NCBI GenBank assembly: GCA_041612005.1
Contig: JBFILW010000071.1
Coordinates: forward strand, 1 to 12,423
Source: JBFILW01 sp041612005
Lineage (GTDB): Bacteria; Gemmatimonadota; Gemmatimonadetes; Palauibacterales; Palauibacteraceae
Reading direction: 5' to 3'
Length of the DNA stretch: 12,423 nucleotides
How positions within the stretch are numbered: the first letter of the stretch is position 1; each line of letters opens with the position of its first letter. A program made the position numbers and the translations under genes. The notes under the pieces are model-generated. The model was not told where the DNA came from. It was given only the letters and a program-made list of their open reading frames with translations, and ran no database searches. This document shows, piece after piece, positions 6,427 to 12,181 of this stretch.

Positions 6427-7521
6427 TCAGATCCGCTCCGAAAGGCTCGAAGGCTCCTCATGCAGACGCTCGACGCTCAGCGCCTGCTGCGCGGCAATCA
6501 CGTTGCACGAGTGGTACTGAAAGACCTTGTTCCCGTTGGCGAGGTCCGTGTCGGCCACGCTCTCACCGAGTAGGAGGTTGAGGCCCGTGACCGTCGCGCC
6601 GTTGATCTCCTGGAAGCCGTCGCTTGTGATGGCGCCGCCGACCAGCATGATCCCGTCCCAATCGAAGTTCCCGTTCAGCACGACATCGTGACGGGCCACG
6701 AGCACCCCGCGCCCGCTTTCGCCGGGTCCCAACGAAGCGCTCGAGCTGGTGACGTAGATCAGCGGCCACTCGTTGGCCGGCAGAGTACCGAAGTTGGGCC
6801 ACGCGTCTGGTGGAATCGTGTAGTCCGGATGCATGCCGCCCTGGTTCACCATGTCGTTCCAGTCGATTCCCATGCCATTGAGCAGATCGAGAGCAGTTTG
6901 GCTCTCGTCTATGTCGGGGCTGCCCTCGGGAACGCTCGAGCCGCCATTCTGATCGTAACCACCTGGAGGAACCGCGACGCCCGCTTTGTCCGCCGTGCCA
7001 CCGCTCGGGCAGTCGGTCGTCGTCGCCACGTCGAAGCCGGAAATCGTGCCCGCACCGCCGTTCTTGTTGATCCCTGCTCCCGAGGCCAGTGCGGCCGGCG
7101 CATTCAGGTTCCCGACCTTGAGGGAGTGAATTGCAAGTGTCTGCAGACGGCGACTGGCGGTATCACCAACTGTCGAGGCGTACTCAGCATCGGCCGTGAC
7201 TCGCAACATCTCTCGGTTCGCGTTGAGGCTCAACATCTGCTCGCCCCACACTGTGACCGTGGTGTTCGGATAGTTGAAGACCACGGTGTCCACACCTGTG
7301 ATGCTCGTACCGAGATACTCGTACAGGCCCGCATTGGCCGCGTTGAGGGCGTGCACGTTGGACGAGTGGTTCTCGCTGACCTGGTACTCCGAGTCGGTTG
7401 CAACGAAACCGGCTGTGGCCATGGCGGTCAGCCCCACGAGTACGAACAGCACCAGGATGAGTGCGAACCCTTCCTGACCGTTCCGAGCCGTCTCGAAGGT
7501 CACGGGCTTATCGTTCCTCAT
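6427..7521 (-). CDS. PilX-like minor pilin with long beta-rich C-terminal domain
   Basis: A 364-residue protein and probable first gene of the minor-pilin operon. The leader ends Q-E-G18, followed by F-A-L-I-L-V-L-F-V-L-V-G-L-T-A-M. Glutamate +5 is absent, as in PilX and GspK proteins. Then comes the N-A-x-N-A-G-L-x-x-Y segment of PilX N-terminal helices. Residues about 130-195 are Gly/Ser/Asn-rich. The C-terminal half holds a repetitive beta pattern (G-R-G-V-L-V-A-R-H-D-V-V-L-N-G-N-F-D-W-D-G, I-M-L-V-G-G-A-I-T-S-D-G). This pattern recurs in PilX-like proteins of several phyla and suggests a parallel beta fold. The frame is open to a GTG at 7552-7554, but I prefer ATG at 7519-7521, which has GGAG ten bases upstream and gives a standard leader. 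It probably caps or primes the pseudopilus (inference). Confidence 0.75.
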   Translation of the reverse strand: MRNDKPVTFETARNGQEGFALILVLFVLVGLTAMATAGFVATDSEYQVSENHSSNVHALNAANAGLYEYLGTSITGVDTVVFNYPNTTVTVWGEQMLSLNANREMLRVTADAEYASTVGDTASRRLQTLAIHSLKVGNLNAPAALASGAGINKNGGAGTISGFDVATTTDCPSGGTADKAGVAVPPGGYDQNGGSSVPEGSPDIDESQTALDLLNGMGIDWNDMVNQGGMHPDYTIPPDAWPNFGTLPANEWPLIYVTSSSASLGPGESGRGVLVARHDVVLNGNFDWDGIMLVGGAITSDGFQEINGATVTGLNLLLGESVADTDLANGNKVFQYHSCNVIAAQQALSVERLHEEPSSLSERI

Positions 7522-7591
7522 AACATCGTCACTCCGTCTACGCGGCAGAGGCACCGTGGGCTAGGCCCGGTCGGTATCCCCGCTCGCTCGA

Positions 7592-7620
7592 GTCATACTT
7601 TCGAGTAATCATCGTGCAAA
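7592..7620 (-). promoter_or_regulatory. Candidate sigma-70 promoter of the minor-pilin operon
   Basis: On the minus strand TTTGCA (7615-7620), 17 bp, TATGAC (7592-7597): 4 of 6 matches in each hexamer at ideal spacing. It would start a leader of about 65 bases before the PilX-like ATG. A TACAAT box at 7700-7705 (minus) is an alternative -10 further upstream but has no matching -35. Confidence 0.35.
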
Positions 7621-7802
7621 TAGCGGCAAGTCCAGGACCAAGCCCGGCCAGGCTGATGGCATCTGTAAGTGATGGCGGTAAGTGTTTGTCGTTGTTGTTA
7701 TTGTAAGAGTCGCTCGGGGAGCACAGGACCCCTGACTGTAGGGGCTTGGCTACGGCGGACTGCAAGTGTCGGGCGTTACGCTACGATGTCCGAATCGAAC
7801 GG

Positions 7803-7826
7803 CCTGCCGCCCAGAGGGACGGCAGG
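7803..7826 (-). terminator. Hairpin downstream of tadG copy 2 (possible weak terminator)
   Basis: CCTGCCG/CGGCAGG 7-bp stem whose 10-base interior can pair further (CCC/GGG with one bulged base). It lies 15 bases after the tadG stop codon on the minus strand. It is not followed by a T-run, so it may be a Rho-associated or 3'-protecting structure, not an efficient intrinsic terminator. Confidence 0.4.
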
Positions 7827-7840
7827 TGTGGCGAGGCCGG

Positions 7841-8983
7841 CTACTCCACGAGGCGAACGGTCTTGGCCAGCGACGTCGTGTTCCCGGCCGAGGGGTCGGT
7901 GCCCGAGAAGCTCATGATCCGCGCGTATACGAGCTTCTGTCCGCCCGGCCCCTGGCTCACGTACTCGATGAACACGCCGGCGAAGCTGGCGATCTGGAAG
8001 TTCGAGTTCGAGCCGTTGTGCGAATAGGTGGTCGGATCGAACACCGGGATTCCTCGGATGCGCGGGCTGCTCATTCCCATCCCGCCGGTCACGCAGTTGC
8101 ACACTGCATCGTACGTAGCGTAGGGGTCCTGGTCGATGAGATCCTGGAAGTCGTTGACCACGGCCTGCATGTTCCCGTTCTTATCGGTCACCCAGTCGTT
8201 CTGGCTGTGGGTGAGAGTGTTGTCGGGGCAGCCCGTGATGTGATCACGAACCTGTGAGCTGCCGGCACCGCCGTTGGGGATCCACAGGTACCACCACCCC
8301 GGCTCGAAGCGGCCGATCTGGCCTGTGTTCTGGCCCTGGTTCGTTCCACCCTGTGAGGGCTTGAGAACAATCTGCGTCCCGATGTCGGCGTCCGTGTATC
8401 CCGTGTATCCCGGTTGGCCGGGTGGGATGTACGTATCGCCTTCACCGGCGGGGTCCCACTCGGTGCTGCCGAAGTTCGCCCACTTATCGGGTAGCGCCAC
8501 AGGAAGTAGGCAGCTGGCGCCGGTGGCGCCGAACACTTGGGCCGCACCCTCCGCACCGATATCCACGGTGTTGACGCCGAACACCTGCGCGAAATATGTG
8601 GAGACCGGGTTCCCCCGGGCGGCGCTCCGCTCGACCCGCACGCGGACCAATGCGTTCGGGATATCCACGTCGACATCCTGAGACTGCACGACAGCGGCAG
8701 TCCCGTTCACGTTGTTCTGTCCCGCGAAGTTGATCGCTTCCTGCTCTGCCAGCGACGCGTTGCCCGGCTGCTTGGCGAGCACACCTGCGCCCGCCAGGGC
8801 CGCGAGGTCGGCTACGCGCTGCGCCTCGGTGCGGGCGTTCATGAGCATGCCCACGTCCACGGCGAGAGCCGCGGTTCCGAGCAGAGCGGCCATGCTGACC
8901 GCGATCAGGGCAACGGCGGCTCCGTTCTCCCGTCGCCGGAGCCGTCGGATCTGCTTCAAGATCCCACGCGTCGTGATTTTCAT
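7841..8983 (-). CDS. TadG-like pilus-assembly protein, copy 2
   Basis: A 380-residue membrane-anchored protein of the Tad pilus family. A basic N-terminus (R-R-L-R-R-R-E-N-G-A) precedes one transmembrane helix at about 27-47 and the TadG signature A-V-D-V-G-M-L-M-N-A-R-x-E-A-Q-R-x-A-D-L-A-A-L-A-G. The exported part has a beta-rich core (V-D-V-D-I-P-N-A-L-V-R-V-R-V) and then a long domain with C158, C252 and the pair C295-N-C297 inside V-C-N-C-V-T-G-G-M-G-M-S-S-P-R-I-R-G. There is no von Willebrand A domain of the kind found in long TadG proteins. The frame opens at 8999-9001, but ATG at 8981-8983 has GGAG eight bases upstream and is preferred. It follows tadE copy 2 by 53 bases and closely matches the 381-residue product of 9815-10960. 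Confidence 0.85.
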   Translation of the reverse strand: MKITTRGILKQIRRLRRRENGAAVALIAVSMAALLGTAALAVDVGMLMNARTEAQRVADLAALAGAGVLAKQPGNASLAEQEAINFAGQNNVNGTAAVVQSQDVDVDIPNALVRVRVERSAARGNPVSTYFAQVFGVNTVDIGAEGAAQVFGATGASCLLPVALPDKWANFGSTEWDPAGEGDTYIPPGQPGYTGYTDADIGTQIVLKPSQGGTNQGQNTGQIGRFEPGWWYLWIPNGGAGSSQVRDHITGCPDNTLTHSQNDWVTDKNGNMQAVVNDFQDLIDQDPYATYDAVCNCVTGGMGMSSPRIRGIPVFDPTTYSHNGSNSNFQIASFAGVFIEYVSQGPGGQKLVYARIMSFSGTDPSAGNTTSLAKTVRLVE

Positions 8984-9036
8984 CTTCGTAGCTCCATTCA
9001 TGGCCTGGCGGCCGCGGATCTCAGTTGTTCAGGACC

Positions 9037-9489
9037 TCACTCGCTGCGCATGCGCGAGGTGGTGTTGAGGTTGACCGTGCCGAGCGAACAGCTGCCTCCA
9101 CACACGAAGTTGAGAGCCGGGCCGACCAGGGCGAACTGGTACGGCACCGAGATCTGGACGACATCGGGCTGACCGGCGCACGCCGTTCCGTCGCATGTGT
9201 TGATCGTGATGGTGGCGCTGGCCGGATTGATCCCTGATACGGTGAGCAGGCTGTCGACGCGGGCCGACACGGACGCCTGGGTGCTGGTTGGGACGACGGC
9301 GAGGCGTGCGCCCTCACGCGCCACGTTGACGATCACCTGACGGACCATCCAGGCGCGCGCGAACTCCACCATTCCGATCACAAGAAGGAGCAGCATGGGG
9401 ACCGCGATTGCGAATTCGGCCAGAGACTGGCCGGAACTCCCTCGTAGCCTACTTGAACGGCTCATCAACAGGCGCCGCAGTCGCATCAT
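9037..9489 (-). CDS. TadE-like pseudopilin, copy 2
   Basis: A 150-residue TadE family protein. The leader ends R-G-S-S-G20, then Q-S-L-A-E-F, with E25 at +5, the site cut by Tad prepilin peptidases. A single transmembrane helix follows at about 27-45 and the family segment R-Q-V-I-V-N-V-A-R-E-G-A-R-L-A-V. The exported domain carries four cysteines, C99, C104, C130 and C134, arranged as C-x4-C and C-x3-C, able to form disulfides in the periplasm. The start is one of two consecutive ATGs (9487-9489 or 9484-9486) preceded by GGGAGAG. It lies 53 bases before tadG copy 2 and is probably cotranscribed with it. Same length as copy 1 and gaplessly alignable; by hand count 109 of the last 136 residues are identical. 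Confidence 0.88.
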   Translation of the reverse strand: MMRLRRLLMSRSSRLRGSSGQSLAEFAIAVPMLLLLVIGMVEFARAWMVRQVIVNVAREGARLAVVPTSTQASVSARVDSLLTVSGINPASATITINTCDGTACAGQPDVVQISVPYQFALVGPALNFVCGGSCSLGTVNLNTTSRMRSE

Positions 9490-9509
9490 GGTTTCTCTCT
9501 CCCGTCGGA

Positions 9510-9526
9510 ACGCCGATTCTCGGCGT
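9510..9526 (-). promoter_or_regulatory. Leader hairpin before tadE copy 2
   Basis: Perfect 7-bp stem ACGCCGA/TCGGCGT with a three-base loop, ending about 10 bases upstream of the GGGAGAG ribosome binding site. It may stabilise the message or influence ribosome access; no partner sequence for a switch was identified. Confidence 0.35.
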
Positions 9527-9742
9527 GTCAGGCCGGGGCTCGCCCGACCGACCGATTCCTCACCGCTTCTTCACCGGGCCTGGTGGAGAGCCAGATGTGT
9601 GCCGACCGGGCAGCAATTCTGCTGAATACGTGTATGTGTTTGTTGATGAGTCAGTTACGGATTCGTCGCAACGGCAGAAGTAGGAACGACTGTCGACATT
9701 CCTGACGAACGCGACGGGGGGATGCGCGACTTTTTGCACAAA

Positions 9743-9769
9743 AGCTCGGGAGCGTGCCGCCCCCGAGCT
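9743..9769 (-). terminator. Intrinsic terminator of tadE-tadG unit 1
   Basis: On the minus strand AGCTCGGG/CCCGAGCT (8-bp perfect stem, 11-base loop), followed by TTTTGTGC and then another A/T-rich tract. It sits 45 bases after the tadG copy 1 stop codon, so unit 1 and unit 2 are probably separate transcripts. Confidence 0.75.
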
Positions 9770-9814
9770 GCGGATCAGCCCAGTACCTGCCGGCGAGGGC
9801 TCGAGCAGCTGGCC

Positions 9815-10960
9815 CTACTCGACGAGTCGCACCGCGTCAGCCAAGCTTGCGCCGCCTCCGACGCCGCCCATCGGGTCGGTGCCGGAGAAGCCCATGATGC
9901 GGGCCAGGACGTTGCGCTTCCCCGGGGGTCCCAGACTGACCGCTTCGATGAAGACACCGGCAAATCCGGCGACCTGGAAGTTGGCACCCGAGCCGCCGCT
10001 GCTGTAGGACGGTGGCTCGAACACGGGCACGCCACGAATCCGCGGGCTGCTCATGCCCATGCCGCCCGTCACGCAGTTGCAGACTTGGTCGTATGAGGCG
10101 TACGGATCCTGGGCGATCAGATCCTCGAAGTCCTGCTCGATCGCCTGCATGTTGCCGGTCTTGTCAGTAATCCAGTCGCCGGCAGATGTGAGGGTGCTCG
10201 GGTTGGGACAGCCGGTTACGTAGTCGCGGACCTGCGATCCGCCCGGCCCGCCCGGAGTCCACAGGTACCACCAGCCAGGTTCGAACGACCCCGGAGCTCC
10301 ACTGTTGCCACCGTTCCCGCCCGATTGGCCCTGCGCAGGCTTGAGGACGATGATCGTCCCGATGTCGGCGTCGGTATAGCCGGTGTATGAGGGATCCCCG
10401 GGTGGGAGGTAGTAGTCGCCCTCCGTCACGTCGTACTGCGGCCCCCCGAGATTCACCCACTTGTCCGGCAGGGCGACCGGCAAGAGGCAATTGCCGGAGC
10501 CGGCGGGGAAAACCTGCGCGGCCGCGACGGCTCCAACATCCACGGCGTTGATTCCGAGGGCGCGCGCGAAGAAAGTGCCGACCGGATTGCCGCGGGCGGT
10601 GCTTCGGTGGACGCGTACGCGGACGAGCCCGTTCGGCAGATCGACGTCCACGTCCTGCGATTGCACTACCACCGCTTGTCCGTTGACAGTGTTCTGGCCG
10701 GCGAAGCTGATCGCCGTCTGTTCGGCGAGCGTGGAGTTGGTCGGCTCCGCAATCAGGATCCCGGCGCCGGCCAGCGCGGCCAGATCGGCCGTGCGCTGAG
10801 CCTCGGCACGCGCGCTCATCAGCATCCCGACGTCCACCGCCAACGCTGCCATGCCCAGCAGGGCCGTCATGCTGATCGCGATGATCGCGACGGTCGCGCC
10901 GTCCTCCCTTCGCACAAAATCTCTGAGCGCGCTCCGCGCCGTATTTGTAAGCCAGATCAT
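9815..10960 (-). CDS. TadG-like pilus-assembly protein, copy 1
   Basis: A 381-residue TadG-like protein. It has a basic N-terminus, one transmembrane helix at about 22-42, then A-V-D-V-G-M-L-M-S-A-R-A-E-A-Q-R-T-A-D-L-A-A-L-A-G, the conserved TadG start of the exported region. The exported domain has C158, C251 and C294-N-C296 in the same places as copy 2, plus W-W-Y-L-W and G-Y-T-D-A-D-I-G-T blocks shared word for word. A Gly/Ser/Asn linker near residues 215-227 differs freely between the copies. The frame is open about 66 codons further upstream, but AGGAGA lies just before the ATG at 10958-10960 and the extra N-terminus would overlap tadE, so this start is preferred. Molecular function in Tad pili is not well established for the family; a role with TadE in pilus biogenesis is expected. 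Confidence 0.86.
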   Translation of the reverse strand: MIWLTNTARSALRDFVRREDGATVAIIAISMTALLGMAALAVDVGMLMSARAEAQRTADLAALAGAGILIAEPTNSTLAEQTAISFAGQNTVNGQAVVVQSQDVDVDLPNGLVRVRVHRSTARGNPVGTFFARALGINAVDVGAVAAAQVFPAGSGNCLLPVALPDKWVNLGGPQYDVTEGDYYLPPGDPSYTGYTDADIGTIIVLKPAQGQSGGNGGNSGAPGSFEPGWWYLWTPGGPGGSQVRDYVTGCPNPSTLTSAGDWITDKTGNMQAIEQDFEDLIAQDPYASYDQVCNCVTGGMGMSSPRIRGVPVFEPPSYSSGGSGANFQVAGFAGVFIEAVSLGPPGKRNVLARIMGFSGTDPMGGVGGGASLADAVRLVE

Positions 10961-10998
10961 CTTGCCGTCTCCTGTGGTGTCGTCATTCGTGTTTACTC

Positions 10999-11451
10999 TC
11001 ACTCGTTCCGCATTCGCGAGGTGGAAGTCAGGTTCACCGTTCCGAGCGGGCAGCTTCCGCCACACACGAGGTTGAGGACCGGAGCAACCAAGGTGAACTG
11101 ATACGGGACCTGGACCTGCACCACATCCGGCTGGCCGGTGCAGCCCGGGCCATCGCACACGGTGAGCGTGACGCTCGCGCTGCTTGGATTGATGCCGGAG
11201 TCGGTAAGCAGGCTGTCGACACGTGCGGCGACTTGCGCCTGCGTGCTGGTGGGGAGGACCGCGAGCCGCGCGCCTTCGCGGGCCACGTTCGTGATCACCT
11301 GCTTGACCATCCAGCCGCGGGCGAATTCGACCATCCCGATGACGAGCAGCAGCAGCATCGGAACCGCGAGGGCAAACTCGGCGAGGGACTGCCCCGAGCT
11401 ACCACGAAGACTCGCTGCGCGACGCCAGACCTTCTTTCGCTTGAACCTCAT
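10999..11451 (-). CDS. TadE-like pseudopilin, copy 1
   Basis: A 150-residue TadE family protein. A very basic leader (R-F-K-R-K-K-V-W-R-R) ends S-S-G20, followed by Q-S-L-A-E-F with E25 at +5. Then come a transmembrane helix at about 27-45 and the segment K-Q-V-I-T-N-V-A-R-E-G-A-R-L-A-V. Four cysteines (C99, C104, C130, C134) match copy 2 exactly. GAGGTGAG upstream fixes ATG at 11449-11451. tadG copy 1 follows after 38 bases. It is the first minus-strand gene of the pilus block, so its promoter must lie in 11452-11873. Confidence 0.88.
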   Translation of the reverse strand: MRFKRKKVWRRAASLRGSSGQSLAEFALAVPMLLLLVIGMVEFARGWMVKQVITNVAREGARLAVLPTSTQAQVAARVDSLLTDSGINPSSASVTLTVCDGPGCTGQPDVVQVQVPYQFTLVAPVLNLVCGGSCPLGTVNLTSTSRMRNE

Positions 11452-11873
11452 CTCTCACCTCTGAATTTGACGCGCCGGCCGCGGTTCGCTCAGACAGCAT
11501 TGAACTCGGAGGGCCCGGGCGATCAACATCCTTCGGGTGCCAGAAGCATGCCGAGTCCAGTACAGGCTGGACCGATATCTATCTGATTGTCGCATAGCGC
11601 TTTATGAGGTTGCCTCCCCTGGCGGCAACCGCCTGGATGCCCGTTGTAGAAGGCGAGATGATGCACCGGCGCGTCAGGTGGGCTGGCGTGAAAGTGCCGC
11701 CGGTGGCCTTGCCATGGCCGCGGGACGAAGCGCCTCCCACGCAAAGGAAGAGTTCGATCTAGACGATCGCGTCGCTCCTGGTCAGACTGCGGCGCGGGTT
11801 GACGTTCATCGTCATGATAGCGGAATGTACAGTTTACAGGCTTCTCTTGTTACCAGTTGAAGGGAGTGTGTCG
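11452..11873. other. Divergent intergenic region between tadE copy 1 and the small plus-strand gene
   Basis: About 422 bases that should hold two divergent promoters. Visible elements are a hairpin GTCCAG-TACAGG-CTGGAC (11555-11572), the hairpin and promoter candidate at 11601-11630, TTGACG at 11799-11804 without a good -10, and a short dyad TGTA-N5-TACA (11826-11838) about 35 bases before the small gene. No RNA gene and no convincing further coding region were recognised. Confidence 0.5.
11601..11630 (-). promoter_or_regulatory. Hairpin overlapping a candidate promoter upstream of tadE copy 1
   Basis: Perfect 7-bp inverted repeat GGTTGCC/GGCAACC (11608-11614 with 11624-11630, 9-base loop). 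On the minus strand it overlaps a possible promoter, TTGCCG (11623-11628), 16 bp, CATAAA (11601-11606). Each hexamer matches consensus at 4 of 6 positions, so both the promoter and a regulatory role for the repeat are tentative. Confidence 0.25.
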
Positions 11874-12041
11874 ATGGCGAAGTACAAGGTGGTGTACAAG
11901 GGCCTCGAAGCGGAGGACATCATCGAGGCGGGCTCCGTGAGTCAGGCGGACGATCAGTACGTGTTCTTCGATGTGGGCGGCAATCTGTGCGCGATGGTCA
12001 CCAAGGCGAACGCCTGGAAGGTCGTCCGCATCTCCGAGTGA
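11874..12041 (+). CDS. Small hypothetical protein, 55 residues
   Basis: A 55-residue soluble protein I do not recognise. It begins M-A-K-Y-K-V-V-Y-K-G and contains Y-V-F-F-D-V-G-G-N-L-C-A-M-V and W-K-V-V-R-I. Alternating hydrophobic residues suggest a small beta-sheet or barrel, and there is no signal peptide, membrane segment or metal motif; one cysteine. The frame extends 25 codons upstream, but ATG at 11874 has GGGAG eight bases upstream and the upstream extension reads as unconstrained sequence. It precedes the kinase gene on the same strand by 140 bases and is divergent from tadE copy 1. Coding is supported by the ribosome binding site and the fold-like pattern; function is unknown. Confidence 0.65.
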   Translation: MAKYKVVYKGLEAEDIIEAGSVSQADDQYVFFDVGGNLCAMVTKANAWKVVRISE

Positions 12042-12067
12042 CTGCGGCTTCGACATGGCGTGGGACG

Positions 12068-12081
12068 GCGCCTGAAGGCGC
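12068..12081 (+). terminator. Weak hairpin after the small gene
   Basis: GCGCC-TGAA-GGCGC, a 5-bp stem with a four-base loop 26 bases after the stop codon, followed by TTGTCC. Too short and without a T-run to be a confident terminator; it may still separate the small gene from the kinase. Confidence 0.2.
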
Positions 12082-12128
12082 TTGTCCTGAACGGCAGCGA
12101 TCTCTAACGTCGCAGTATCACGGTTCGA

Positions 12129-12154
12129 CGAGCAGCGAATCGATCGAGCAGCGA
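12129..12154 (+). repeat. Direct repeat upstream of the kinase gene
   Basis: CGAGCAGCGA occurs twice (12129-12138 and 12145-12154) with a 16-bp period, separated by ATCGAT, ending 27 bases before the kinase ATG. Could be a regulator site; chance is possible in GC-rich DNA. Confidence 0.4.
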
Positions 12155-12181
12155 GTCCGCAACCGGAGTTAGCCGCCACTG

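Larger units (their letters stand above)
7522..7840. other. Intergenic region between tadG copy 2 and the minor-pilin operon
   Basis: About 319 bases. It holds the candidate operon promoter, two hairpins (7803-7826, and CCCCT-GACTGT-AGGGG near 7729-7744) and an A/C-rich patch on the minus strand at about 7682-7705. A frame of about 75 codons is open on the minus strand here and contains a hydrophobic stretch, but it has no ribosome binding site or recognisable domain and overlaps the operon's leader, so I do not call it a gene. Confidence 0.5.
9490..9814. other. Intergenic region between the two tadE-tadG units
   Basis: About 325 bases, carrying the terminator of unit 1 (9743-9769), then the presumed promoter and leader of unit 2. 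Two small dyads are visible, CAGCA-ATTC-TGCTG (9611-9624) and ACGCCGA-TTC-TCGGCGT (9510-9526). No convincing -35/-10 pair and no gene were found. Confidence 0.55.
7841..11451 (-). repeat. Tandem duplication of a tadE-tadG gene pair
   Basis: Unit 1 (9815-11451) and unit 2 (7841-9489) have the same gene order, orientation and nearly equal gene lengths (TadE 150 and 150, TadG 381 and 380 residues). They share long identical protein blocks throughout both genes. The intergenic sequences are not obviously similar and only unit 1 ends with a clear T-run terminator, so the duplication is old enough for noncoding DNA to have diverged while both copies stayed intact. Confidence 0.9.

Noticed and set aside
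6688..7608. Plus-strand frame of 306 codons antisense to the PilX-like gene.
   Set aside because: The minus strand encodes a prepilin-type N-terminus with coupled downstream genes. The plus-strand product is low-complexity and unrecognisable.
7560..7625. On the minus strand, GAAA loop plus AGCGGGGATACCGA resembles the tail of a GEMM-I cyclic di-GMP riboswitch.
   Set aside because: The partner GGTA strand and the GGGCAAACC and GACGCAAAGCC core blocks are missing, so the fold cannot form. The match is a short coincidence.
7538..7765. Minus-strand frame of 75 codons with a hydrophobic stretch, upstream of the PilX-like gene.
   Set aside because: No ribosome binding site and no recognisable domain. 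It overlaps the start of the PilX-like gene in another frame and the likely operon leader.
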